NCBI GenBank assembly: GCA_034670405.1
Contig: JAXDDX010000011.1
Span: 4,699,501-4,763,500, forward strand
Direction: 5' to 3'
Length of the DNA stretch: 64,000 nucleotides
Source of the DNA: Hoplostethus atlanticus
Taxonomy: Eukaryota; Chordata; Actinopteri; Trachichthyiformes; Trachichthyidae
The position numbers and the translations under genes are program-made. Position 1 is the first letter of the stretch, and each line of letters begins with the position of its first letter. Shown here one piece after another: positions 33,901-45,960 of this stretch. Below the pieces are notes generated by a model. The model was not told the DNA's origin. It searched no databases and was given only the letters and a program-made list of their open reading frames with translations.

Positions 33901-36900
33901 ATCAATATAACTAGTATATTTATATGTAATTATAAAAGATGTAGTGGAGGGTAAACCCAACTTAATTCAGTTTACACACCTTTTTAAGACAAGACAATCA
34001 GGCCTTTTAATAAAAAACTTTTTTTATTGGTATATTTTTCTTGCTTTATTTTGCTATTTGTGGCGATCACCGAGGAGTTCATCGCATTTACACCTTTTTT
34101 TTTTTGGTTTGTTTTATATGTCAGCGGTGCGAGCAGGCAGCAGGGAAAGTACCACGGTTGTTACTATTTGAATATATGTCCAAAATCCAGAGTCGGTGGG
34201 AAGCGCTGTAACCAAACCTGCTTTCATAATGATGCATAAACAAACTCACTTCTGGCCGCTAACCTGTGTGCTTTGGTGCATGCTGGGTGTTTTGGAGATA
34301 GGAGGCTTCTCATTGGACTTTTTATTTATTGACACGTCTTACGATGACATCGATACCGCGCCGTTATTCTAGTGTTGTGAAATGCCATGCGAGATTAAAG
34401 TTGATCCCATCAATAATAAAAGTGAGCGCAGCCGAAGCTTGTTTTTTGTTCATCGACGTGAACATCTGCTTTGCTCTCATCTGATTACGAGGAAAGCTGG
34501 AGACCGTGTGTGTGTGTGTGTGTGTGCGTGTGTGTGCGTGTGCGTGTGCGTGTGTGTGTGAATACAGTGATGCAAAAAACTAATAAAGTGGAAACCTGGA
34601 GTTCACCAACCAATGACCAAGCTTAAGACCGCCACTGTGTTGCCCCCAATATATTAGTACCGTATTGATCTGGCAGGGTAGCTCAGCCCTTCACAGATGG
34701 AGCTGACATTTTTCTCCAAATTAAAATGGTACGCCATTCTCACGCTGACATTTGTTGGAGGATCACAGCGATGAACGCTATTGCTCACTACCGATCAATC
34801 ATTTATTTAGATTTCAGAGCAAACGCTTTATCCCGGGGTCCGTTCCAAGAAGCAGGTTCAACAAACTCTGAGTCTAACCCTGAACTCTGAGTTGATTAAC
34901 TCATAGATAGGAAACTCTGGGTTTTCGGTTCCAGAACGGCTGATCTCAGTTAGTTCAATCAACTCTCGGTATGTTAACCCTGAGTTAAGCGCGTGCCTGA
35001 CGACAATAAAAAGCCATCATCAATGGAGGTCCGATACTACGATTCACCATGGCAACCGGCAAGCAGAAAAGGTCATCGTATGTCACCCCACTGGAGTTGG
35101 AAGTGCTACTACGTGCATTTGGGGAGTATGAACAAATTTTCAAAAAGATTAAAGATTAAAGCTTCAAGATTCAAGAAGTTTTATTTGTCACATACACACA
35201 CGAGGTGTGCAGTGAAATGTAAAGTGGCAATGCTCAGCAGAAATGTGCAAAGGGCAAATAACAGGTTCACACTATTTACAATTAAAAAAAACAACACAAT
35301 ATTTACAATGTCACAGTAAGAGCTCTATATAAAAAACAACACAATATTTACAATAAGAGCACTTTATAAAAATATAGTAAAAAAGGGAAATTGTATGTAT
35401 AATATAATATAAATTATAAATTATGTATAAAGAAGAGCAACACAGCTGCAGCGGCAAAGAAGAGGGAATTGGCGTGGGAGAGAATCGTTGCCCGAGTCAA
35501 TGCGTACGTTTGAATGCAGTAGTGTATACATTTAACATGTAACCACACTTTCTTATAATATTACCTACATGTGAGAAAGTGGTGGAATGGTATTGGAAAT
35601 TTTTTTTTTTCATTTAGGTGCAATCCCACGGGCGCAAAGCGCTCTTGGCAGCAGCTGAAAATGAAATATAAAAACATTACAGTCATTTAGCAGATGCTTT
35701 TATCCAAAGCGACCAACAAAGGTGATAGTTAACACTATGTGGGGATCGAACCCACAACCCTGAGACTGAGAGTCTCATGCTCTATCAACTGAGCTGTCTG
35801 GGCCAGGCATACTTCAAATGGTGTACTTGGGGTGACAAATTAGAAAGGCAGATCTAGAAATGTAATTACTGGAACATAAGTTAGAGGTGGGTGCATGGTC
35901 ACAGGTGAAATGTGTTGTTGGAACAATATAAAAATACTAACTGTTACTTTTGTATTTGTAGGAAATAAAGAAGACCAAATGAAATGTGTCTTTATTTGAC
36001 TGCTCGGGGTGGTGGTAGCTTAATCCGTGAAGTGTAAACGGCATATTATATCTCGGACAGCTCTTCCATCCTGGACATAGAACATCTAATCAGGGTCTCA
36101 AAATCTCTCCCGACGTAAGGCTATGTGAATTACTAAGGCTTGAATATCGATCGGGTTACCGAGGAAAGGACACGACATGTCCGACAGCTGCTTCAGGTTC
36201 AGCAGAGGGAAGAGACAGCGAGAAACTCAGGGTTTGTTAAAGAAAACCTGCCAGCGAGCAGGTTAGGTTCATAGTCAGTTACCATGGTAACTGGATCAGA
36301 GTTTGAGTTACCTCTCTTTCTGGAACGGAAAACCCAGAGTTTCCCTCATCTCAGGGTTAACAAACTTTTTTCACTAAACCTGCTTTCTGGAACGGACCCC
36401 AGGACTCTCCATCTGTTTTACCTTCACACTGCAAGTAGCTGCCCGTTGACAGCTGCTGTTAGGTGGTTTCCAACCCTTGAAGAGGGCTGGGGGAGAGGGG
36501 CGGCAGGTGTCAGGCTTTCAGGGGGTTATACTGGGTGTTTTGTTCTGGGCATTGAACTGCTAACCTGTTGACTTCTACACACCGCCTCTCTAAACAATCT
36601 GAAGGCACATTCTGAACTTCCCGCCCTCATAATGTGGCTTTGAGTTTGAGTCATAACATTTCACGCAGGCCATGACCTTTCCTATCTTTTATCACCCTCC
36701 ACAATGCACCTTCAAATAAAGAAGAAGAAAAACAATTTTGGTGACGGATAGGAATAGAGGAGAAAAAAGATTTGACACACTTGGGATTATGCCATACACC
36801 TTTCAATTTATAGAGTGGAAATTTCGAAATTAAAGTCTTTTTTTAAACTGAAAGACATGCATTGTGGTTAGCCATGACAATGTGTGTTATGAGGCTGCTT

Positions 36901-39900
36901 TTCAGACATCGTTTGCTATGTGGTACATGAAACACCACTTTCCACAGTTCTCTAGGTCCTCTAATGAGTGTGTCCAACAAGTCTGGATACATAGGGATAT
37001 GTAATACCATAATGTTCATGCTGCTCTTCTTTGGTGTCAGGGTTTGTAGTCTAATCCCACTTCTGGCAAGCAACTGACACGTGTTTACTTGGCGGTTTCC
37101 CCGTGATTCCAGACTTTCTCCTCTGCGTGTCACGGGGGGGGGGGTAAGAGCTTGGCCGTCCGCTGGCTGTGTCACCCATTCTGTGCGTCCTCTACCCCAG
37201 GGAGGAGGCGTCTTGCTGGGTCACGCCGGAGCAGAGTCCATTTGTCCTCGGCCTCAGCAGTGAGAACGGAGAGCTGCTGCTGGACGAGGGCGTCCAGGTC
37301 ACCGAGGGCACAATGACCAGGGAGAGACACCTCTTCCTGTTCAGCGATGTGCTCGTCTTTGCTAAACTTAAGTAAGAGCTGTATAGATATGTATTTGATT
37401 TTGCTTTATTCAATCATATATGAAGTGTGTGATGTAACTGTCCCGTTTTCATCTCATTGGTTGAGTTAATCCTCAGTAGTTGGAGCCAAAAGTCCAGAAG
37501 CACTGCTACAGGGTTGCACCTGAAGCAGAAACAAACATGGACCGAAAGATGTTAGCATGCTGACGTAGCATTTTGATAGCCTCCTTCCCCCTGGCTGTCC
37601 ATCTGCGCGGCTGGAGTCTGGAGTCGAGCCTCGCAGCGCGCGAGAGAAGGGAAGTGATAAACCACAGGCGTGTATATTTGGACAGTGTGCGCGGACTGCT
37701 GGGGAATCTCCCAACGCATGCCCTCTCTGAAACAAACAGAAGAAGAAGAGCCCGTCTCTCTCTGTTGAGTCATTCCGGGGGAAAACGTCTTGGCGAGTCA
37801 TTCCGCCTCGCGCTCGAACTTGAAATCCCGCTATCAAGCGTGATTTATCAACCAAGGGATAACCTCGCGTTCCAGGCTCTCACCCGACAAAACAAAACAG
37901 AAACTAGTGTATCTGATACTACTGTAAAAGAGTTTTGTAGCTCTTGAGTGGGAGTCCAATCACACTCATCTCTTTACTTTAAAAAAACGGCCCACTTTTC
38001 CAGTATATACACACACATACTACAATATGATACAGTAAATGTTTTTTCGAGTCTATTCTTATATATGACGTGTATATCCAGCTATTGGTCATTCATTATT
38101 TGACAGTTACATCTAACAGTTGGATCTAAGGATGCGAAAACCCTGTTGGTTTTGCACAAAGCGAGTTAGTATGATCTGTCCAGTCATGCTTCAACCTCAA
38201 CCTCTCTTTCGCCTCTAACCATCCCTCTCTGAACCGTCCCTGTTTCCCCCCCCCCCTCCCTCCATTATATCAGCGCTGCAGGATCCGACCAGGCTCCGCT
38301 GCGAACACGTGTAAGATCAGAGGGGTTACAGTCAAAGGGCTGGTTGTTGCGAGAGGGTGAACCTCACATTGATCTCTGCTTTCATCGCCATTCTCCTTTT
38401 TGCAGAAGTTGTTATACCTGTCACAAGAGCCTTTCATATGCACTTCCCACCGCCGCCGCTCACCCGTCCCTCTCCCTCGGTACACAAAGAGCGCGTAGGA
38501 GTTTGGTCACCTTTAATTAGAATTCCCTCGTGGTTCTGGCAGCATCAAACACCCTGTGGATGTTTACATTCAGCCCTTTGTTAAAGAAGTACAATAGCAC
38601 TCAGCCGACCTTAATCAGAAATGTATTCAGAAGGTCCAGACCCTAACCTGTCCTTATAATAAGGGTATTCTAGCCATTGTGGATGCTGAAGAACCCACAC
38701 TCAGACCCAGAAGCTTTTATCACCATTGATACACAGAATATAATGCCTGAGTGCATACGCGCCGATCACGTGGGTGCTCCGGTGCTCGAGCACCCACCGA
38801 AAAGGTTGAGCACCCACGGGGAAGGCCGATTTAAAAAATAAATTAATAAATAAATGTATTTAAAAACTGCTTTTTTAAAAAAAAACGCATCTATTTATTC
38901 TATTATTACTTATTATTATCGGTGAACGTTTCGACTACAAATCGCATTATCCAATTAAACTTGTTACAGCTCTGTGCGTGTGTAGGCTACGTTAAGGGGC
39001 GTGGTCACGTAGCCAACTGCCAATGTAACGTTGGAGTCGGCTAAACCAACGTTGTTCCATCACGTAGCTACTAGCTAGCGACACAGCAAGTGTGAAACAC
39101 GGGTGATGATCGGGTAAAAACGTACGAATTTGTAATTAAAAAACCGAGAGAGATACCGAGTGTAAAGACAGTCAAAGTGAGGATCCACCACCAGTGATGA
39201 ATTTGTAGCAGAGCAGTGTTGCATTTCGTTTCGGTGTGTGTCTGCGTCCGACAGATGACGGTAGCCTGCACCACATTAATTACTAAAGCAAGCGCAATAA
39301 AAGTGATTTTGTGACAATCTTCACCTTGGTGGTATTCACTTAATTTGAGCACCCACTGGCAAAAACATAAATCGGCGCTTATGCCTGAGTGTATGAGGAA
39401 AATGTATTCTATGGAAATAAATTCTCCATTGAAGTGTAAGCGGGACTTGTTGGATTTCAGAAGTACGTGTGATTTCTTTAGATATTGCCTGAATCTTTCA
39501 AAGTGGAATTGAAGTGAAAACCTTCAAAAGGCTCAAGAGACTTTTTTTTTTCTCTTTTCAAAGACCAACTTTTTTTTGTCAGATCAGACAAGATGCTAGT
39601 CAGGGAAACGCTACCTCTCCTCTCTCCACTGGGTACCAAAATCAAAAAATTAATGATACTAAAAAATGAACCACTGAGACAGAATTTAAAGGCTACCGAA
39701 ATGCTACATCAGCACGATAAAGTCTTTCGGTCCATGTTTCAAGAAAATATTTAGGAACGAATGCACCCGCTTCATTTTGGAGCAGGGACACACCAGAACA
39801 GTCCAGATGAGTATTGTCTTGCTGTTTGGTAACTCAAACTCTATTTGAAATAAAACTCCTGTTCCCTTATCTTTTGGCGCTGCCTCTGTCTGAGCAGGTC

Positions 39901-42715
39901 AAGTGCCAGCTACCGTCTGAAGCACAGGGTGAGTCTGGAAGACGTGTGGCTTTATGGTTTCGAGGACGAGCCGGAGGACGAGGACGGGGGAGTGGGGGAC
40001 ATCGACCTCCGGGTGACCCTCATCTTGGCCTGGGCTCTCACGTTTTGCATGGTGTCTTTCCGGTGAGCAGACATGCGCAAAAAAAACAACACACGCACAC
40101 ACACACACCAACTCTTTCTCTTTCCCTTTCCCACCTTATAGCATTTATCAAAACAGAGAAGTGGCGGAGAGTCCTCTCTGCAGCGTCACAAGACAATAGC
40201 TTGTGAAATAGGAAGTTTGGAGTTGGCTGCCAAACTTCTCCTTGTGTGGGGATTATCGAGAAACACTGGGCTTTAGAATAAAGACGAAGTGTCTTATAAA
40301 CAGTGAAATTGACTGACTAAGACGGTATCAAAGACGGTAACTGGCGCCGAAGAACTGAAGGAATGGTTCATTTGTAGCAGTCATCAACGCCCACGTTTCT
40401 CACCAAGTAACAAATAGACTCAAACGGTGCGACTGCTCTGACTTGTCATTCCAAGAAGCTGATGAAGGCCACGCTGGGTTTTGAGTTGTTTTGTTCACAA
40501 ATGAAATGCCATTCATATAGGGGAATTGTGTTTTTTTCTTGATTGGCTGTTAATTGGGTTTATGTTGTATGAATGTTTCATTCTTCCTCGCCCACATGGA
40601 GGTAGTCATGGAGTCTAACAGAAACCATCAGATCTCTGAAAATCACCTTTACTGTTACAAGTTGTGTTCCTCTGTAGTTCAACATATAGTTTAACATGGC
40701 ACTAACAATGTCCCCCATGCCAAACATACTGTACATGCAGTCACGGTACTGCATGTACCGTGACTGCATGTACAGCAGCAGCAGCCACGGTACTGTATGC
40801 ATTGGTTAAAATGGGGTTACATGTTGTGAAAAGGTGAACACCTGATGTAGCGGTGTAGACGCACATGTCTCCGCGTGAGCGCCTCCGTCACCGCTGTGTT
40901 TCCAAGCCACAACAGTCCAGGAGGAAGTGGAAGGTGTCAGCTCGGGGGCCCGCCGTGATGCTGCTTCCTGTCCCCATGACTGAGTTAAAGTTTCCAGCAG
41001 AGTTGATAAAAGCCCGAGGGTGCGCTCTGCTCTTCAGTCCTCCCACTGCACTCGGCCGGCCCTGTTTGTTTCCGTCTGTGGATTAGTAGCTCATACCATG
41101 CTGTTATTTTGCCCACAGCTCGCCTGAGGTTAAAGAACGCTGGTTGGATACTCTGCACAGGTAAGAAACTCCTGTCATTCTCAGATTACGAACATTGGAG
41201 AGATGAACTACAGACTTCAACCGATCTAAATGAATACCCTTATAATCCTGATAGTTGATAAGACTCATTACAGTTTATGAGATAGACAGTAAAGCCATTT
41301 TGTTCATAGGATATAGTAAAGCTGGTGGACACCTATCATCTAGATTAGTATGAAAATGTATATTTCAAATCAGTTTAGATGTTGTTTTAATCATCAGCTT
41401 TTTATATCTTAGTGTGACAAATCTTTAAAAGCCCTTGAATTCAATGAGCTTTAGCAACGCTACTCTCAAAAATGCTTCACCAATGTAATAAGTGTTGTAT
41501 TGACCCGCTGTTGGGGCGTCATAAAGAAGAAGTAGCTATGTACCACCCTAAACGAGACTGCAGAGACCGTGTGGAAAGAAAGCACTCAAATAGACGGTGA
41601 ACAGATTGTGTTTTATTTTCCTCGTCGCAGGAAGATTAAGGAAGCAAAAGAGACGTCTGGTTGTGCTTCTCCACCTCCAAGCGTCCTCATGAAGGTGTTG
41701 AGTGGCAGTACCACGGTAAGTCCCTCACTGTCGGCTCCATCATGTGCAACGGGGGCCCTAGATGTATAGGACATAGATACATCGATACATAATGTCTAAT
41801 TCTCTGCTCTTTTTTTTTTTTTTTTTAGACTAAAACTCTAACAGGCGGCGGCGGCATGGACCCTTTCATTGAGTCTCAGCTCGATGTAAGTAAAATCCCA
41901 CCTGCTTTTCTTTTTCTTTTTCTTCTTCTTTCTTTTTTTTTTTTTTTTTTTAAAAGTGAAACGTGAAATCTGTGAAAGCTATTCAGAGGAGAGGGCCTGA
42001 GTTGTGAGTGAGATGCTACAATTGTAGAGGTATTGATCGATCCCCATTGGCTGTTTTCCTCTGTTACTTTGTACTTGCGATCCACTTTCACTCTCACTCA
42101 CTCACATGGAGGTTGGTCATGAAGCTCGGGGGCGTGTGGCCCTTCCTCTGCCAACGCATGTTCCTCTCCCGTGCTCATCGCCACATCCCCTTTTTCTTTA
42201 TTTTGTTGCCAGGGCGACGCAAAGATCTCCGCCCCCTCCAAGCTGTTGCATAACCAAGAGGACCGATCGGCACAGCCTATTGGTGAGTTTCAAACTTTTC
42301 CGCAGACATCGGCATGCCTCGGTTTTGATGGGGAGGCCCTCATTTTGTGTGTCAACACTGCACACGAAACAAATGGAAATATAATATAAAATAATATGTG
42401 CCATTAGGGGATTGATCAAACCCTTTTTCTCCCCATCAGAAAACAGCAGCAAGTGGAACCTGGTGAGGAGGCTGAGAAGGGTCAGGTCCGACACAGATAC
42501 CAAGACCCGGCTGTTTGGACAGCCGCTCTGCAAGACGTGCCCAGACGACTGCTCGCTTCCCAAATTCGTCACCGTACGTTGTCTTTCAAATTCAGTGTCA
42601 TCATTTTCAGCATCCTTCACTCCTTCATCAGCTGTCAAACTGTCAAAGTGCACCTGAGCAAGGCACTGAAACCACATGTATTCTCAAGTCAAATTGCATG
42701 GTCAGAGAAGCTCAG

Positions 42716-42762
<47 letters not shown>

Positions 42763-45396
42763 CTATAATCTGATCCCTGCTCTCTCCCCAGGAGATGCTG
42801 GTATTGCTGTGGAAGAAAGGGCCGTCCACAGAGGGAGTGTTTCGGAAGCCGTGCAACAACAAGAACATGAGGGCCCTCAGAGAGCAGCTCAACAGCGGCC
42901 TGGAAGTGGACATGGAGGGCCTCCCTGTGGTCCTCCTTGTGGGGCTACTCAAAGTACATACTATTCTATCTATTCACTCCAGTCAGAATGTATTACCAAA
43001 GCATTGTCTGTAATCAGCAATGACAATACTACTACTACTACCACAACTACTGCTAATAATGATACTTATCATTAGCTATCTACGAATGCTCTCACAGTTC
43101 GACAGCACATCAGATCAGATGTATTAGTAAATACTGCATGTAACCAACTTCCCTCTCCTGTTAATTGCAGAGCTTTCTGAAGGAACTCCCTGGCAGCCTG
43201 CTGGCGTCTGAGCTTTACGACACCTGGATGAAGGCTCTGGAGAACGAAGACGCCCAGCAGAGAGCCTCAGAAATCAAGAGGTAAACAAGCAACAGGTGCT
43301 AATGAAAAAAAAAGAAAGGAAATCCACTGGTATTTCCATCACTGAAACGTAAACACCAAGGGGGATTTTGAATGGAGTTTTACAGAGAGCGAAAACAAGA
43401 AGTATTTCCATCGGCTCCACACACAAAGCACTTCTCTTTTTTTGCCCGCCAAACTGATCTGTATCTTCTTTTTTTTCCCCCTGCCCTTCGCTAGGGTGGT
43501 AGACAAGCTCCCGGCGGCCAACAGACTCCTCCTGCAGCACCTACTGAGCGTCCTCCGCCATATCCTTGAGAGCGCAGACACCAACAAGATGGACGCCCAC
43601 AACCTGGCGGTGTGCATTGCACCCACGCTGCTACTGCTGCAGCTGGACGACACGCCCCTTGGAGGAGCAGCACGATAAGATGAAGAAGGTAAAGGCGTCT
43701 AGTTATGAATATGCTTTATCGCTGTGGCACTTTGAAGCTTTGTGGTTTGCAGCACGGAAAACCTCAAAAGGTTTCATAAGAAAGGTGACAGCTACACACA
43801 CTAATATGGCACGGCAATGGCTTGTTTGGCAAGGGGCTGGAAAAAACATGAGTCTTGACCCACAGAAACGCTGTGTTTTTTCCTGTATCTATTTCAAATG
43901 TCAACTTTGATTTTCAAAAAAATCGACATCTTCTTATTTTCAGTCAATTTGAGCATTGACTGGATGATGATTTGCTTTGATACTGAATCCTTTTCACTAA
44001 TCCAGTTCCTCCTCTCATTCGCCGCAGGTGACAAAGCTAACGGAGTTCCTCATTGAGCACTGCTGTGAGATATTCGGAGAGAGTATCCTGAACCTCCTGG
44101 GGGATACTGAGGAAGACAACTCGGGTACGTTAACGCATTGCTCAACTCTCCCTTCACTGGGGCTGAAGCAGATATTTGCACAATTAGAGAAAATGAGAAT
44201 GACTAATATGAAATTCTTCCTTTTCCCTCCCCGCAGACTCCCTGTCCTCCCAGCAGCATGACTCTGCGTATGACAGCCCCGACCCAGATGCGGATGCAGA
44301 GTCTATAGGCTCCACGCATGGAGGGGCGGGGTCGTCTTCCTCTCTCCTTCACTCCTACGTCCCCTCTTGGCCCTCTGATGCCACCTCCCGCACTTTGACG
44401 AAGCCTGTATTCAACCGTCGCTGCTCTGAGCCCATAATCTTCTCCTCGGCCCAGATGAGGAGCCTGGGCAGCCTGGCCCGGAGTCACGATGACTGCTCCC
44501 TGGAGAGGAGGGACTTTGAAGAGCAGCCTCTTAAGAAGCAGATCTCTGATGACTCCTTCTTACTCAGAGGAGCCAGGCCAGTTCTGTCTTTCCCACAACT
44601 CTGCAGCAGCTTGAACATGGGACCAGTGACCTACACCGCTGGCGATGTCAAGTCTAAGGATTGCTCGTGCTCCTCCTCCTGCTCCCTGGAGAGCGCTGCC
44701 TCCAACCAATCAGAGGGCTCAGTTTTCAACAGTTCCCCACAGGTGTCACCAACCTGTCCCCGCAGGGCACACTCAATACTCCAGGCAAAGCCCCGGCAGG
44801 ATATCGCCAGAACAGATTCAGATGGGAAGAAGCGCTCACAGTCCATGAGGGTTGAATGTAAGGTCCCTGTGAGGACCAAGAGCTTTGGTGCCTTCTCCTT
44901 TACCAGGAGCAGCCTGAAGAAAGGGGAGCCCCAGAAAGAAAACCCATTCCCTTTTGGAACGCTGCAGGAGGACTCCCAGAGTGAGGCAGAGCTACCAGCT
45001 GAGCCTTTGCACAAGCCACGCCCCCTGTCGGCTATTGATGTGTTTCAACAGGTAGACAGCCGGCTGCCCTGCAGGCCTCCGTCTTATAATCAGGCAGTCC
45101 AGGGTGCAGTTCTGCCTCCATCTTATCGATCAATGACAGTACAAGCTGCCATAGAACTGGACAGGAAGTCCCGCCCGAGCTCTGTGAATTATGACCACCC
45201 TTCCACCTGTCCTGTAAACCAGTACACTGACTGTTTTGCGGCAGAGGATGCAGCCAGCAATGTTGGGCGGCATCGTTCTTTCCGCCAGAGAGCTATGTCT
45301 GAGTCTGCGTCCAGAGCCCATCATGAGGTTGTGTCACGGAGATGTAGTCAGCCTGTGTTTGAGGACTATTGTTTTGCCAAGGAGTCATACGTTTGA
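30907..45396 (+). CDS. tagap: RhoGAP with N-terminal PH-like domain, TAGAP-type (13 firm exons, one frameshift)
   Basis: Exons: 30907-30992, 37201-37371, 39898-40062, 41119-41160, 41631-41715, 41829-41885, 42213-42282, 42440-42573, 42792-42953, 43171-43280, 43495-43688, 44028-44124, 44237-45396; about 843 residues plus an uncertain first exon. The early exons form a PH-like domain: RERHLFLFSDVLVFAKLK, SYRLKHRVSLEDVWLYGFED and the C-terminal helix with the invariant Trp (VKERWLDTLHR). The RhoGAP domain runs from LFGQPL to FLIEHCCEIFGE with the arginine finger in GVFRK (42843-42845) and the Asn of HNLAVCIAP. A Ser-rich tail of nearly 390 residues follows. It should switch off Rho-family GTPases in the cytosol. 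All splice phases agree except exon 43495-43688, one base too long. Synteny with rsph3 and ezr favours tagap; the PH part resembles ARHGAP20, the main alternative. Confidence 0.8.
31682..32870. mobile_element. PIF/Harbinger-type element, copy 1 (internally deleted, SINE-bearing)
   Basis: Ends CAGGGGCCTGTTCCAAGAAG and TTCTTGGAACAGGCCCCTG are inverted. Inside on + are Myb-like protein remnants: the start MATSKQKG, a deletion, then an exon reading CNPTGAKRSWQQLKMKYKN. On - near 32560-32660 is a transposase N-terminus-like reading (NPIDIQAELIRIALRRE). A SINE lies at 32149-32273. It is in tagap intron 2. The element cannot move by itself. Confidence 0.75.
32149..32273 (-). repeat. tRNA-derived SINE inside Harbinger copy 1
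   Basis: Reading -: a tRNA-like head (GGCCCAGACAGCTCAGTTGA, box A; GGGTTTGATCCCC, box B; anticodon-like CTC) then the LINE-type tail GGTCGCTTTGGATAAAAGCG and TCTGCTAAATGACTG. The 3' acceptor strand is missing, so it is a SINE head and not a tRNA gene. It shares its tail with the LINE at 858-1262. Confidence 0.75.
33340..33590 (+). repeat. Copy of an unclassified repeat also found at 45433-45715
   Basis: It shares ordered blocks with the tagap 3' region: CTCTGGAGGCAGAA, TCATTGGT, CAAGTTAGC, TTTTTCATTCATTCATGA, GGCATTCATGA and CAGCAGGCTA / CTAACTAGCTTACCTA. No coding capacity. Confidence 0.6.
34505..34560. repeat. (GT)n/(GC) microsatellite
   Basis: GTGTGTGTGTGTGTGCGTGT run with GC interruptions. 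Confidence 0.9.
35155..35435 (-). mobile_element. Non-LTR retroelement 3' fragment nested in Harbinger copy 2
   Basis: On - the block ends ATGTGACAAATAAAACTTCT then TGAATCTTGAAGC, like fish LINE tails ending in short TTGAATC repeats. It splits the Myb-like reading and is absent from copy 1. Confidence 0.5.
35675..35813 (-). repeat. tRNA-derived SINE inside Harbinger copy 2
   Basis: Same SINE as at 32149-32273, with an intact box B core (GGGTTCGATCCCC). Box A and the CTC anticodon-like loop are present, and the acceptor partner is missing. Confidence 0.75.
38743..39391. mobile_element. Unclassified 627-bp element with 11-bp target duplication
   Basis: The direct repeat ATGCCTGAGTG lies at 38743-38753 and 39381-39391. 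The ends CATACGCGCCGAT and ATCGGCGCTT are imperfectly inverted, and GTGGGTGCTC / GAGCACCCAC recur near both ends. The right half is shared, reversed, with 9463-9749. No protein is readable. An 11-bp duplication would suit a Mutator-like or retroposed element. It lies in tagap intron 3. Confidence 0.65.
40729..40775. repeat. Perfect 20-bp inverted repeat with 7-base loop
   Basis: CTGTACATGCAGTCACGGTA, loop CTGCATG, TACCGTGACTGCATGTACAG. It lies in a tagap intron. Confidence 0.85.
42717..42760. repeat. (CA)n microsatellite in a tagap intron
   Basis: About 22 CA units, some 30 bases before the acceptor of the exon with the arginine finger. Confidence 0.9.
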
Positions 45397-45432
45397 CTTT
45401 GGAACTTGATGTTTTGCAGATTGGAGTTTTAT

Positions 45433-45960
45433 TCATGCAAACACGTCTTGGAGGCAGAGCTACTCTGGAGGCAGAAATGAAATAATCTCATTGGTTCAGT
45501 TTAAACCTCAATGGGTGGAGCCAAACAACCACAGCTTTTTGGAACGCAAGTTAGCTAACTGGCAAACTAGAATGGCAAAGTAGGAAAATATAGATACAAA
45601 TTATGAATGCAATGACTTCTTTTTTCATTCATTCATGACCATGGCATTCATGATCATGGAAGGCCAGCAGGCTAGCTAACTAGCTTACCTATTTAGCTAT
45701 AGGCTAGTATGGCTAGTTTGAACTTTGAAGATCAGATATACTAAATTGCTAACCTAGATCATTTAGTAGGGCTAGAATATATATTTTTCAGTTAGTAGCA
45801 ACAATGCAAGGCTTCATATTAGCTACCTCCTCTTTTACCCCTTGCCTTTTTCACTGGGCTTCATACAGTTGTTCTTTGGCACCGCCCATTGAGGTTTAAC
45901 TCAATGGGATTATTTCAACCTCCTAGCTTTCCTTTTAATCGTCGCCCAAGGCCTCCTAGA
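45433..45960. mobile_element. Foldback-like repeat in the tagap 3' region
   Basis: Left sequence GTTTAAACCTCAATGGGTGG (about 45498-45520) is answered in inverse near 45883-45905 (CCGCCCATTGAGGTTTAACT). AATAATCTCATTGG and CAATGGGATTATTTC, and GGAGGC / GCCTCC, continue the pairing. The left half matches 33340-33590. It starts about 40 bases after the tagap stop and so probably forms much of the 3' UTR. Confidence 0.5.

Larger units (their letters stand above)
34835..36400. mobile_element. PIF/Harbinger-type element, copy 2 (SINE-bearing, with nested LINE insertion)
   Basis: Ends GGGGTCCGTTCCAAGAAGCA and the inverted CTTTCTGGAACGGACCCC. The + strand Myb-like protein starts at 35049 (MATGKQKRSSYVTPLELEVL, LRAFGEYEQIFKK), is interrupted at about 35150-35440, resumes as NTAAAAKKRELAWERIVARV and continues in the CNPTGAKRSWQQLKMKYKN exon near 35620-35680. 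A - strand transposase N-terminal remnant lies near 36090-36190. A SINE sits at 35675-35813, in the same place as in copy 1. Intron 2 of tagap. Confidence 0.75.

Noticed and set aside
42515-43075. 186-residue + strand frame across tagap exons
   Set aside because: Out of the gene's frame and running through the CA microsatellite.
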